In this document: positions 1 through 9,407 of the stretch, piece after piece
Numbering within the stretch: the stretch's first letter is position 1
Layout of the letters: each line of letters opens with the position of its first letter
Source: Ideonella sp.
GTDB lineage: Bacteria; Pseudomonadota; Gammaproteobacteria; Burkholderiales; Burkholderiaceae_C
Direction of reading: 5' to 3'
Length of the DNA: 38,972 bases
Assembly (NCBI GenBank): GCA_016721465.1
Contig: JADKIA010000005.1
Span: forward strand, 1-38,972
Translations under genes and position numbers: made by a program
The notes under the pieces: model-generated
The model's input: only the letters and a program-made list of their open reading frames with translations
Database searches by the model: none
What the model was told of the DNA's origin: nothing

Positions 1-1037
1 GGTGGTCGGGGGGCGACATCGGCGGCAGTTTCCGGCTGCCGGGTTCCGGAGACATCGGTTCGCATCTACGGTTATGCCGAAGCGCAACTGATCCACGACC
101 TCAAAGGCACTCGCCCGGCGACAACTTCACCAACCTGATGGAGCAGCCGCTGAACGGCCGCGACGCCGGTCGCTAAGGGCAAGACCAAGATGACAGCGCA
201 GACCTCGCGCCTGGGCTTCGAGTCGTCCACCCCTCGGCCTACGGCACCTTCAACACCAAGGTCGAGGCCGATTTCTACGCCTATTGCGGCAGCGAATGCA
301 ACCGCAATCGCCTGCGCCTGCGCCATGCCCACGGCGAGTACGCCGGCTTCCTGATCGGCCAGACCTGGTCACCTTCATGGACCTGGACGACCGCCCGAGA
401 CGGTGGACTTCAACGGCCCGATCGGCTCGCCGTTCTCGCGCCGCATGATGATCCGCTACACCTATGGCGACCCCGAGGCCGGCATCAAACACCGTGGCGG
501 CCGAGGACCCGGAAGACAGCGCCCGCATGCCCAACCTGGTGGCGCGCTACGACCACAGCTTCGATTGGGGCGCCATCAACGCGCGCGTTGCCTGGCACGA
601 AAAGCGCGTGGGCACCGAGAGCCGCCGTGGCACCGGCTTCGGCATCGGCGGCAGCCTACAAGCTCACCGGCGACGACCTGCTGATGGCGCAATGGGCGCG
701 CGTGAATGGCGACTACGACATGATGTACGGCTCGCTGGGCTACAACACCGATGCCAAGGTGCCATCCGCTTCGACAAGAACGACGGTGTGATCCTGGGCT
801 GGGCCCACACCTTCAGCCCGCAGCTGCGCAGCAACGTGGCGCTGGGCATGAACCGCTCCAGGGCGACGAGTCCTTCGACAACCGCCGCCTGACGCAGCTG
901 CACGCCGGCTTCATCTACGCGCCGATCAAGAACATCGAGCTGGGCGCCGAATACATCCACGGCACGCGCAAGACCTTCGACAAGGACACGGGCACGATGT
1001 CGCGCTTCTCGACCTGATGGGCCGCTACTCGTTCTGA
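1..1037 (+). CDS. DcaP-like outer-membrane porin (5' end outside window, frameshifted)
   Basis: Joined across frames, the translation reads as the C-terminal part of a DcaP-type trimeric porin, an outer-membrane beta-barrel family that in Acinetobacter passes dicarboxylic acids. Visible family blocks are YGYAEAQLIHDLKG near base 70, SRLGFESSTPSAYGTF near 215, LRLRHAHGEYAGFLIGQTW near 315, FDKNDGVILGWAHTFSP near 770, and the C-terminal GRYSF ending in phenylalanine, as outer-membrane barrels do. At least seven single-base frameshifts break the frame (about 60, 115, 175, 230, 370-395, 485, 860, 1005). The start codon and signal peptide lie upstream of base 1. The stop at 1035-1037 overlaps the 3' end of the convergent transporter gene by 13 bp. 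A dicarboxylate role would fit the CoA-ester operon at 4.9-9.2 kb, but that link is inference. Confidence 0.8.
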
Positions 1038-1914
1038 CGCGGCAGCAGTTGCACCGTCACGATGCTGGCCAGCATCACGGCGCAGCCCAGCCAGCCGGCC
1101 GGGCCCAGGTGGTCTCCCATCAGCACCGCGCCGAAGCCGGCGGCGAACAGGGTCTCGGACGACAGCACGATGGCGGCGTCCGCAGGGTTTCGTCCAACGT
1201 TGCCCCACCACCTGGCCGGTGAAGCCAATGCCCACCGAGACCACACGGTGCGCAGACGATGGCGCCCCAGGCCTGCTGCAGGCCGGGCCCCGGTGATGGG
1301 CTCGGTGGCGAGCCCGATGGCCAGCGCCGCCACGCTGCAGGCGATGAACTGCCCGCACGCCACCGTGAAGGGCGCGGCCAGGCGCTTTTCGGCCACCCGG
1401 CCACCAGCAGCACGTGCAGCGTCCAGGGCAGCACGGAGGCCAGCACCAGGCGTCACCCCGGTTGAAGGCCACTGCGCCGGCACCCGACAGCAGCCCCGTG
1501 CCGATCAGGCAGGCCAAGGCACAGGGCCACACCAGCGCATGCGGCCGCTCACCCAACAGCCACCAAGCGCACAGCGGCACCAGGGCACAGCAAGGCCGTG
1601 AGGAATCCGGCATTGGTGACGGTGGTGTGCAGGATGCCGATCTGCTGCAGTGCCGCGCCGGCGTACAGCAGCAAGCCCAGGCCGGTGATGCGCACGCGAT
1701 CGAGGTGCTTCAAGGCCAGCCCGCGCCGGCGCAGCGCGCGCTGTTCGCGCCAGGCCAGGGGCAACACCACCAGCGCTCCGATGAGGAAGCGCACGCCGGT
1801 GAAGCTCATCGGACCCACCGAGGCCATGCCCCAGTTTTGGGCGACAAAGGCCGAACCCCAGATCAAGGCGACGAACAACAGCAGGCCATCGGCCTGGAAA
1901 CGACTCAGGTGCAT
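1025..1914 (-). CDS. EamA/DMT-superfamily transporter (frameshifted)
   Basis: This is an inner-membrane drug/metabolite transporter of the EamA family, with about 296 residues and ten predicted helices in two EamA repeats. The N-terminus, after the ATG at 1914, shows LLLFVALIWGSAFVAQNWGM and then GVRFLIGALVVLPLAW, the standard first EamA repeat. The second repeat ends with LGCAVMLASIVTVQLLP before the stop at 1025-1027. Three or four frameshifts (about 1565-1610, 1440, 1385, 1180-1260) must be bridged. Family members export metabolites or amino acids; the substrate cannot be told from sequence. The gene runs divergently from the Crp/Fnr gene, and the two share the 175-bp intergenic region. 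Confidence 0.8.
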
Positions 1915-2089
1915 TGGGGGCGGGCGAAGGTGCAGGACGGCGGGGACGGATTTTTGTGCGCCGGGGCGCGGTGCCAGCGCCACGGTGCGAGACTTGACCG
2001 GCGATAAATTCAAGAACGCAGATTCTGTCGCGGCAGCGCCAGCGACCCCGGTGCCCCACGCTGCAACACGATCAGGAGCCGATGCATCC

Positions 2090-2791
2090 ATGGACCCCCG
2101 AGCCTTCGACCTGCCGCGCTACCTGTCGGTGCTGCCGCTGTTTAACGAGCTGAGCCCGACCGAACTGGAGCGCCTGGCCCTGGGCTGCCAGCTGCGCCGC
2201 CTGGCGCGCGGTGACATGGTGTTCCACGTCGGCCAGCCCTGCGAGGAGTTTCATGTCACGGTGATCGGGCAGGCCATGCTGTTCGCCATCTCGCCGGCGG
2301 GCCAGGAGAAGGTGATCGAGCTGGTGGGCCCGGGCCACAGCTTTGCCGCTGAGGCGCTGATGTTCACCGGCAAACCGTACATCGTGAATGCGCAAGCGCT
2401 CACCGACACCTTGCTGCTGTCCGTGAGCAAGCAGGCCGTGGTGGGCGAGATCGAGCGCGAGCCCAAGTTCGCGCTGCGCATGCTGGCCGGCATCTCGCGC
2501 CGCCTGCACGGCCTGGTGCACGACGTGGAGGCCTATGCCCTGCACAGTGGCCTGCAGCGTGTGATCGGCTACCTGCTGCGCGAGCACGTCATTGACGAAG
2601 ATGCCCCGCAGGAGGCGATCTGTGTCCCTGCCCGTGAGTAAGGCCACCATCGCCTCGCGCCTGTCGCTCACGCCCAGTATTTCTCGCGCGTGCTGCACGA
2701 GCTCGAAGGCGCCGGCCTGATCGAGATCGACCGGCGCGAGATCCGCATCCTGGACGTGCAGCGGCTGTCGAAGTACCAGATGCAGCAGTGA
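2090..2791 (+). CDS. Crp/Fnr-family transcriptional regulator (frameshifted near the C-terminus)
   Basis: The product is about 234 residues. An N-terminal cyclic-nucleotide-binding-like beta-roll covers roughly residues 10-125 (LPLFNELSPTELERL, then GDMVFHVGQPCEEFHV). It is followed by the long dimer helix and a C-terminal winged helix with LPVSKATIASRLSLTP and FSRVLHELEGAGLIEIDR. The N-terminus lacks the cysteine cluster of [4Fe-4S] FNR, so a DNR/NnrR-like or ligand-sensing member is more likely. The start is ATG 2090, supported by AGGAG at 2074-2078; the ATG at 2082 is too close to that site and out of frame. Frameshifts near 2625 and 2672 separate the HTH from the sensor. Fnr-like dyads upstream of the nap operon and the multiheme cytochrome gene are possible targets. 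An IS110 element follows the stop immediately. Confidence 0.85.
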
Positions 2792-2802
2792 GACATCCTG
2801 GG

Positions 2803-4030
2803 TCAACCTCCCTGTGTCGAGGCAAGCGCGAGAGCGCTGCCGTGAAGGGCCGGGTCGTAGTGTTTGCGGTCAGTCCATGCACGCCAGATTACGCGCAGCC
2901 AAGCTCTGGCCAAGATGCGGATGGCGTGTGTGTGATCGCAACCCCTGGCTCGAGCGGCTTGGTAGACGCCCTTTGCCCAGTCGTTGGCGTGACGCGAGTT
3001 GTCGGCCAGGCAGGTGATGGCTTGGCGCAGTCGGTGATTGCAGGCCCATCGGAAGGCCACGCTGCGCGTCTTGCCCGATTGGTACGTCACCGGCACGGTG
3101 CCGGCCTCGGCGGCGAGCTGATCGGCGCTGGGGAAGCGCTCGCGCACGTCGCCCAGTTCGGCCAGGATCTGGGCTGCGCAGACTTGGCCCGCGCGCGGGA
3201 AAGACATCATCAGCAAACCGTCGGGCAGCGAGTGCATGAACTGTTCGATGCGACGCGTGAGCTCGGTGATCTGAGTCACGATGGGCGCGAGCACAGCCAC
3301 CTGTGCACGCACGACCTCGGCCATGGCCTGCTCGGTGTGCACCCACGTGGCCGGTGGCCGCGGCACGCAGCCTGGCGAGCAGGTCGGCGGCGCTGCGCCG
3401 ACCACTGTAGTGCTGGGCCTTGCAGAAGCGCTGCAGCTGCGCTTCGGTCAGTCGCTTGGCAGACAGGGGCGAGGGGTAGCGCCGCAGGAAGGCCAGCGCG
3501 ATCGGCGAGGCCACGTCGGCGAAGATCACTGCGGCGCCAGGCCAGAACGCCTGCAAGGTGCTGGTGAGCTGGTTGGCTGCAGCGACGCGAGCCGCCACCA
3601 AGTCATCACGCGAACGCACCAGGGCACGCAGCGCGCGGACGTCATCGGACTGCGGGGCCAGTGCACGCCAGCGGTGACCGTCGGTGCGCAGCAGGTCAGC
3701 CAGCAGGTAGGCATCGCTGGCGTCGCTCTTGGCACCGTGGCTGCGGTAGCGAGGGCGGCTGGCCTTGACGGCGTTGGGGTGGATCGGGAAGACCTCGTGG
3801 CCGGCCTCCACCAGCGCATCGACGATCAGGCCCGAAGGACGCTCGATGGCGATGCGCAGGCGCTGGCCGTGGCGAGCCAGGCGGCGCATCAACTCGGCCA
3901 GGCCGTCGCGATCGTGGGTGACCTCGAAGCGATCGAGAGCCGCGCCGGCGCCGTCGATGAGGCACACCGCATGGGTGTGCACGGCCCAGTCCAGCCCGAC
4001 AAACACTGCAGCAGAAGCATCGTTGCTCAT
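2803..4030 (-). CDS. IS110-family transposase (one frameshift)
   Basis: This is a DEDD transposase/recombinase of about 408 residues that moves the element through a circular intermediate. The N-terminal RuvC-like domain carries D14 (VGLDWA), E63 (AIERPSG), D103 and D106 (KSDASDAYLLADLL), the family's catalytic tetrad. The C-terminal Tnp_20 domain carries GTVPVTYQSGKTRSVAF with the conserved serine nucleophile region, then ACNHRLRQAI. The start is ATG 4030; the stop is at 2803-2805, 12 bp past the stop of the Crp/Fnr gene. One frameshift at about 3375-3400 separates the two domains. All catalytic blocks are readable, so the copy may be functional if the frameshift is a sequencing error. Confidence 0.92.
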
Positions 4031-4400
4031 GGACAGACTCCTTGTAGTTGCGGTATGACTGCCCGTGTCGGAAGGCGCGGCGGGGAGCTCATAAACAGGC
4101 GCTCCAGCTTGTCCGGCCTGGCGCTACATCTTGGGGCCCGTCGTGGCCTTCCGGCACCCTGCGGGCTGCGGGTCTCACTCGGGCCTTCGAGAGGCAAGCG
4201 CACCGGGCAGTCACCGCAGGGGCACGGAAGTCGGTGGACACCATCGGCGGCAACACGCCAAGGTGTCAAGAACGCGGCAAGCGAGGTACCGCGTGTCAAA
4301 CACGGGTTGCCCACCGCGGCGGTCGCTCGGTTCGTCGCAAGCGCCGACCGCCCGCCGCCGTGGACAACCCTGCATCCCGTTACTTCAACGGCTCTCATGG
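4031..4400 (-). ncRNA. Candidate IS110 bridge (guide) RNA region
   Basis: This stretch of about 370 bp directly upstream of the transposase has no convincing gene in any frame. In IS110-group elements (such as IS621) this 5' non-coding end encodes a structured bridge RNA whose loops pair with target and donor DNA. Several strong hairpins are visible, the largest at 4304-4370. The assignment rests on position and structure. Target- and donor-binding loops were not matched, and the exact ends are unknown. Confidence 0.35.
4304..4370. repeat. 67-bp imperfect hairpin
   Basis: The left arm GGGTTGCCCACCGCGGCGG pairs with the right arm CCGCCGCCGTGGACAACCC at 17 of 19 positions. Further pairing inward (GGTCG with CGACC) continues around a small loop near 4330-4345. 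It lies in the non-coding part of the IS110 region. It could be part of the bridge RNA, or a chromosomal palindrome serving as the insertion target, since several IS110 members insert in REP-like hairpins. Confidence 0.6.
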
Positions 4401-4442
4401 GCCGAGAGGTTGCCTTATGAGCGCGCGCGGCCTCGGCGGCCT

Positions 4443-4826
4443 TCAATCCCCGCCGCCACCGCCGCAGCCGCCCCCATCGCCACCGCCGTCGCTGCCACCG
4501 CTGTCGCTGGCGCTGCCATCACCAAAGCCATCGGTGCTGCCGCCGATGCCCTCGCTGCCGCCCGCAGCGAAGTCGCCGCCGCAATACACGCCACCATCGC
4601 CTCCGGCGCGCAGCGCCTGGCAGTCGGGCAGGTACTTGAAGCCGTCGGCGATGCCGAGCTTGGCGTCCAGGGCGAACAGCACCGGCAGCCGGGTGGGCTT
4701 GCGCGGGTTGATGTTCTCGTCCTTGCAGCACTGCCACCAGCAGCGGCGCAGCCCGGTGTTGTCGCGCTGGTTCTTGGCCAGCACCACCAGCAGCACGCAG
4801 ACGATGGGCAGGAGTGCAGAAATCAT
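4443..4826 (-). CDS. Small membrane-anchored protein with Gly/Asp-rich tail, function unknown
   Basis: The product is 127 residues. It has one N-terminal hydrophobic helix (SALLPIVCVLLVVLA), a short cysteine-containing segment (LRRCWWQCCKDEN), a central block PVLFALDAKLGIADGFKYLP, and a low-complexity tail rich in Gly, Ser and Asp ending GGGDGGGCGGGGGD. Tails of Gly runs with a single Cys occur in many small bacterial proteins of unknown role. I do not recognise the family. The start is ATG 4826; the reading frame continues upstream into the opposite strand of the hydratase gene, and that part is a shadow. The gene is divergent from the CoA-ester operon across 78 bp, and the IS110 element lies immediately 3' of it. 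Confidence 0.6.
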   Translation of the reverse strand: MISALLPIVCVLLVVLAKNQRDNTGLRRCWWQCCKDENINPRKPTRLPVLFALDAKLGIADGFKYLPDCQALRAGGDGGVYCGGDFAAGGSEGIGGSTDGFGDGSASDSGGSDGGGDGGGCGGGGGD

Positions 4827-4904
4827 GCGGCGGAGTATCGCTTTCGGGCCGGCCCGGGTTTGCTGGCCGTGGTGGAATCTGCAGTGTTTCAACCCACCTG
4901 AGCC

Positions 4905-5760
4905 ATGGCAGCGATGACCCAACTCAACGACTGGATCGGCCGCAGCGAAACCGTACTGGACACCATCGGCCCCACGCCGGTGGTGGCGCTCACGGCCACC
5001 CTCGACCACCCCGCTGTGCCTGTGGCGGTGGGCACGCCGCTGCCGCCACTGTGGCACTGGTTGTACTTCCTGCCCATGCACCGACAGAGCGAGATCGGTG
5101 CGGATGGCCACGCCAAGCGCGGCGGCTTCCTTCCGCCGGTGCCGTTGCCACGGCGCATGTGGGCGGGCAGCCAGTTCGAGTTCCGTTCGCCGGTGTGTGT
5201 GGGCGACCGTGTGGCGCGCACGTCCACGATCGTGGACGTGACGTCCAAGTCCGGCCGCACCGGCAATCTGGTGTTCGTGAAGGTCAGACACGAGCTGCGC
5301 TGCAACGACGCGGCCGACGCCGCGCTGGTGGAGTTTCACGACATCGTCTACCGCGATGCGCAGAAGCCGGGCGATGTGCCGCCACCGCCTCAGCCCGCCG
5401 CCGCCGATGGCGCGTGGCGGCGCGAGTTGCTGCCCGACGACGTGCTGCTGTTCCGCTACTCGGCGCTCACCTTCAACGGCCACCGGATTCACTACGACCG
5501 GCGCTATGTCACCGAGGTGGAAGGCTACCCGGCTCGTGGTGCATGGCCCGCTCATTGCCACGCTGCTGCTCGATTTGCTGCGCCGGGAAATGCCCGATGC
5601 GCCACTGGCGAGCTTCCAGTTCAAGGCCGTGCGACCCACCTTCGATGGGCAGCCCATGCACGTGAACGGCCAGCCTTCAGCCGACGGCCGAAGCGTGCAC
5701 CTTTGGGCCAACGACCATGAAGGATGGTTGACGATGGACGCCACCGCCACACTGCGCTGA
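4905..5760 (+). CDS. FAS1-like dehydratase / mesaconyl-C4-CoA hydratase-like enzyme
   Basis: The product is about 284 residues with a double hot-dog fold: an N-terminal FAS1-like dehydratase domain (about 10-150) and a C-terminal MaoC-like half. The MaoC half carries FNGHRIHYDRRYV and VHGPLIATLLLDLL, the motif region of R-hydratases and mesaconyl-C4-CoA hydratase. It would add water to an enoyl-CoA such as mesaconyl-C4-CoA to give citramalyl-CoA in the cytosol. One frameshift sits at about 5532, between EGYP and VVHGPL. The ATGs at 4905 and 4914 are in frame and no strong ribosome site decides between them. It is the first gene of an operon with a CoA-transferase 14 bp downstream and a citramalyl/malyl-CoA lyase-like gene, which supports the hydratase assignment. 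The exact substrate is inference. Confidence 0.8.
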
Positions 5761-5773
5761 CACAAGGTCGACC

Positions 5774-6967
5774 ATGCAACCCCTGAAAGGCCTCACCGTC
5801 GTGGCGCTGGAGCACGCGATCGCCGCACCTTTCGCCACCCGACAGCTGGCCGACCTGGGTGCGCGCGTGATCAAGATCGAGCGCCCCGGCAGTGGAGACT
5901 TTGCACGCGCCTACGACGAGCGCGTCAATGGCCTGGCCTCGCACTTCGTGTGGACCAACCGCTCGAAGGAGAGCCTCACGCTCGACGTCAAGCACCCCGA
6001 GGCGCTGGCGCTGCTGCAGCGCTTGATCATCGAGAAAGCCGATGTGGTGGTGCAGAACCTCGCCCCCTGGCGCGGCGGCGCGGCTGGGCCTGTCCTTCGA
6101 GGCCTTGTCGTCCCGCAAGCCCGGCATCATCGTCTGCGACATCTCCGGCTATGGCGACGACCCGAATTCGCCCGGCCCGTACCGCGACAAGAAGGCCTAC
6201 GACCTGCTGGTGCAGAGCGAGGCCGGCTTCGGTCGATCACGGGCACGCCCGACGAGCCCAGCAAGGCCGGCAACCCATCGCCGACATCGCCGCGGGCATG
6301 TACGCGCACACCAACATCCTGGCCGCGCTGTTGCAGCGCAACCTGGATGGCAAAGGGCGGCGCATCGACATCTCCATGCTCGAAGCCCTGGGCGAATGGA
6401 TGAGCTACCCGATTTATTACGCGTACCAGGGCGCCGCTCCGCCACCGCGCAGCGGCGCCAGCGCACGCCACCATCTACCCCTACGGGCCCTTCCCGGCGG
6501 GTGATGGCAAGACGGTGATGCTGGGTCTGCAGAACGAGCGTGAGTGGGCTGCGTTCTGCGAGCATGTGCTGCTGCAGCCGGCGCTGGCCAGGGACGAACG
6601 CTTCGCCAGCAACCCGCGGCGCAGCGCCAATCGCGCGGCGCTGCGTGCCCTCATCGTCGACACCTTTGCCCCCTCAGCGCCACCCAGGTGCTGGCCCGCC
6701 TGGACAGCGCGCAGATTGCCAACGCCCAGGTCAACACCATGGCCGAGGTGGGCTCACCCGCAGTTGCGCTCGCGCGGGCGTTGGCGCGAGGTGGGTTCAT
6801 CGGTCGGCCCGCTGCCGGCGCTGCTGCCCCCCGGCAGCTGGGACGATGGCGATGGCCCGCGCATGTCGCCCATTCCGGCGCTGGGCGAACACACCGAGGC
6901 CATCCTGGCCGAGCTGGGGCTGGATGCGGACGGCATCGCCGCCCTGCGCGCTGCCGGCGCGATTTGA
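5774..6967 (+). CDS. CaiB/BaiF (class III) CoA-transferase (frameshifted)
   Basis: The product is about 398 residues. The N-terminus reads LKGLTVVALEHAIAAPFATRQLADLGARVIKIE, here interrupted only by the residue limit of this text, then DFARAYD and the family block KSLTLDVKHPEA in altered form. The catalytic aspartate lies in KAYDLLVQSEAG near base 6205. ISMLEALGEWM and the C-terminal PIPALGEHTEAILAELG are also typical. These enzymes move CoA between carboxylates, for example from succinyl-CoA to mesaconate or citramalate. About five frameshifts (6068, 6230, 6270, 6468, 6672, 6755) break the frame. The start is ATG 5774, 14 bp after the hydratase stop; the stop is 15 bp before the lyase gene. 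The donor and acceptor acids are not known from sequence. Confidence 0.85.
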
Positions 6968-6982
6968 GGGCAACATAGGCGG

Positions 6983-7826
6983 ATGAGCCGACCCGACCCG
7001 CGCAGCTACCTCTTCGTTCCCGGTGACCGCCCCGAGCGCTTCGACAAGGCCCTGGCCTCGGCCGCCGACGCGGTGATCCTCGATCTGGAAGATGCGGTGT
7101 CTGCCACCAACAAGGCCGGCGCCCGAGTAGCCGTCGCCGCCTGGCTGATGGCGCTGGCGCCCGAGGCCCGGGCTCGCTGCGTGGTGCGCGTCAACGACGA
7201 GGCCACGGCGCACTTCGAAGCCGACCTGGCCTTTGCTGCAGGCCTGCGGAGCCGCGCAGGTGATGCTGCCCAAGGCCGAGCGCGTGCAGACCGTGGCACG
7301 CCTGCGCACGGCCTGCACTGGCATTGCCGTGCTGGCGCTGATCGAGACCGCGCGCGGCGTGCTGCGCGCCGAGGCGCTGGCCGAGGCGCCGGGCGTCGTG
7401 CGGCTGGTGTTCGGCACCATCGATTTCGCGCTGGACATGAACCTCTCGGGCGATCCCATCGGCTTCGACCATGCCGCCAGCCGGCTGGCGCTGGCCTCGC
7501 GCGCGGCGGGTCTGCCTGGCCCCGTGGCCGGGGTCACGCCCGACATCCAGGACACCGAGCCGCTGCTGGCCGACCTGCAGCGTGCCCGTGTCCACGGCTT
7601 CACGGCCAAGCTGTGCATCCACCCCGCGCAGCTGCTGCCGGTCCACGGCGCTCTGCGACCCAGTGCGGGCGAGCTGGACTGGGCGCGCCGGGTGGTGGCC
7701 GCGATGCACGGCGGAGTTCAGGAGGCGGCGCTGGGCGCCGGTGGCGCTGTGCAGGTGGACGGCCGCATGGTCGACAAGCCGGTGCTGCTGCGTGCGCAGG
7801 CGCTGCTGGCGCGCGAGCGGAGTTGA
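6983..7826 (+). CDS. HpcH/HpaI-family CoA-ester lyase (citramalyl/malyl-CoA lyase-like)
   Basis: The product is about 281 residues of the CitE-like TIM-barrel family, which cleaves beta-hydroxyacyl-CoA esters with Mg2+. Visible blocks are YLFVPGDRPERFDKA, AVILDLEDAV (metal and substrate region), VMLPKAERV, ALIETARGVL with the conserved Glu, and FGTIDFALDM with the metal-binding Asp. KLCIHPAQL lies near the C-terminus. With the hydratase and CoA-transferase upstream, citramalyl-CoA to acetyl-CoA plus pyruvate is the most economical reaction; malyl-CoA cleavage is an alternative. One frameshift lies at about 7243-7250. The start is ATG 6983 and the stop is at 7824-7826, 55 bp before the next gene. 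Confidence 0.85.
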
Positions 7827-7881
7827 CCGTGCCTGCGACGGCAACGCATTCATTTCAATCGTCATACGGAAAGCCCACACC

Positions 7882-9231
7882 ATGCCCTCCACCCTCATCG
7901 ACTCCGCCATCTTCGGCGACATCTTCAGTGCTGCCGCGATGCGCCAGGTGTGGTCCGACGAGAACCGCACCGCGCAGTACGTGGCCATCGAGAAGGCACT
8001 GGCCAAGGTGCAGGGTGCACTCGGCCTGATCCCGGCCGAGGCGGCCGCCGAGATCATGCGCGTGTGCGACATCCGCAACATCGACATGGTCAAGCTCCAA
8101 GGCCCAGACCGAGCGCATCGGTTACCCCATCCTCGGGGTCGTCTCGCAGATCAATGCCTTGTGTCGCGACAAGCTGGGCGAGTACTGCCACTGGGGCGCC
8201 ACCACGCAGGACATCACCGACACCGCCACCGTGCTGCAGATCCGCCAGGCGCTCGAACTGGTCGAGGCCGATCTCGCCGCGATCGCCCGCGCGCTGGCCA
8301 GGCTGGCGAGCGAGCACCGGCTCACGCCGATGATTGGGCGCAGCAACCTGCAGCAGGCCATTCCCATCACCTTCGGCTACAAGATGGCCGGGCTGCTGTC
8401 GGCGGTGCAGCGCCACCAGGAGCGGCTGCAGCAGCTGAAGGCGCGCGTGCTGGTGGGCGAGTTTGCCGGGGCGGCGGGCACCCTGGCCTCGCTGGAAACG
8501 GGCGCCATGGAAACGCAGGCCGGCCTGTGCGCCGAGCTGGGGCTGCAGCAGCCGGTGATCGCCTGGCACACCATCCGCGACAACATCGCCGAGGTGGGCA
8601 CCTTTCTCGGCCTGGTGGGCGGCACGCTGGGCAAGCTGAGCATGGACGTCAAGCTGCTGATGCAGACCGAGGTGGCCGAAGCCTTCGAACCCTTCCACCA
8701 CGGCCGCGGCAGCAGCAGCACCATGCCGCAGAAGCGCAACCCGATCAGCAGCTGCTACATCCACGCCGCCATCAGCGTGGTGCGCCAGCACGCTGCCGCG
8801 CTGTTGGACGCGATGGTGGCCGACCACGAGCGCAGCACCGGTCCCTGGGAGATCGAGTGGATCGTGCTGCCCGAGGCGTTCTGCCTGATGGCCGGTGCGC
8901 TGAAGCAATCTCTGGCGGTGCTCGAAGGCCTGGAGGTCGACACGGCCGCCATGCGCCGCAACTTGGGACTGACCCACGGCCTGGTGATGAGCGAGGCGGT
9001 GATGATGGGCCTGGGCCCTGCATTGGCCGAGAGGTCGCACATGATCTGGTTTATGACCTGTGCCGCGATGCGCTGAAGCAGCAGCGGCCCTTGCTGGATC
9101 TGTTGTGCGAGAACGCCGAGATCAGCCGCCACCTCGATCGAGAGGCCCTGGCGAAGCTGTGCGATCCGGTCAACTACCTGGGGCAATCGGGCCTGATGGT
9201 CGACCGGGTGCTGGCGCGCATGCCGGTCTGA
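7882..9231 (+). CDS. Fumarase/aspartase/adenylosuccinate-lyase superfamily enzyme
   Basis: The product is about 450 residues. The superfamily signature GSSTMPQKRNP is present near base 8710. Upstream blocks are GEYCHWGATTQDITDTA (the conserved TxD region), IGRSNLQQAIPITFG, and the STGPWEIEW segment typical of the CMLE/adenylosuccinate-lyase branch. Members eliminate fumarate or a related acid from a substrate, or cycloisomerise carboxymuconate. The closest look is 3-carboxy-cis,cis-muconate cycloisomerase-like, but no aromatic-pathway genes are present and the partners are CoA-ester enzymes. The substrate is therefore open. Frameshifts lie at about 8098 (an extra C) and 9025-9045. The start is ATG 7882 and the stop is at 9229-9231. 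It is the last gene of the 4.9-9.2 kb operon. Confidence 0.85.
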   Translation: MPSTLIDSAIFGDIFSAAAMRQVWSDENRTAQYVAIEKALAKVQGALGLIPAEAAAEIMRVCDIRNIDMVKLQGPDRAHRLPHPRGRLADQCLVSRQAGRVLPLGRHHAGHHRHRHRAADPPGARTGRGRSRRDRPRAGQAGERAPAHADDWAQQPAAGHSHHLRLQDGRAAVGGAAPPGAAAAAEGARAGGRVCRGGGHPGLAGNGRHGNAGRPVRRAGAAAAGDRLAHHPRQHRRGGHLSRPGGRHAGQAEHGRQAADADRGGRSLRTLPPRPRQQQHHAAEAQPDQQLLHPRRHQRGAPARCRAVGRDGGRPRAQHRSLGDRVDRAARGVLPDGRCAEAISGGARRPGGRHGRHAPQLGTDPRPGDERGGDDGPGPCIGREVAHDLVYDLCRDALKQQRPLLDLLCENAEISRHLDREALAKLCDPVNYLGQSGLMVDRVLARMPV

Positions 9232-9407
9232 ATGCTGGCGGGCGTGCCGCCGACCGGTGCCCCGTCATTTCGCGATACAGCGGGGCGGGAGCCCGCCTGT
9301 TCGAGCGATCGTCTGGTTTGCGATGCACCAATATAGGACTGTGGCGTGCAGTCTGCGCCGAGCCCAACACCGGGCGGCGCAAACGCCCATGCACACAGGC
9401 CCCCGCC

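Larger units (their letters stand above)
2792..4442 (-). mobile_element. IS110-family insertion sequence (outer limits approximate)
   Basis: A single DEDD transposase gene is preceded on its 5' side by about 400 bp without a coding gene, the layout of IS110-group elements. These lack terminal inverted repeats and carry their guide (bridge) RNA in the 5' non-coding end. The coordinates given are the maximum space between the stop of the Crp/Fnr gene and the stop of the Gly-rich protein gene. The true ends cannot be fixed by eye, because IS110 elements leave no long target duplication. Confidence 0.6.

Noticed and set aside
1995..2008. TTGACCGGCGATAA as an Fnr site before the Crp/Fnr gene
   Set aside because: Only 6 of 10 fixed positions match and the right half is poor.
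4827..5765. N-terminal extension of the Gly-rich protein on the minus strand
   Set aside because: It overlaps the hydratase gene in antisense; the membrane helix directly after ATG 4826 marks the real start.
9060..9407. Upstream extension of the chemoreceptor
   Set aside because: It overlaps the lyase gene in another frame, and the membrane helix follows ATG 9408.
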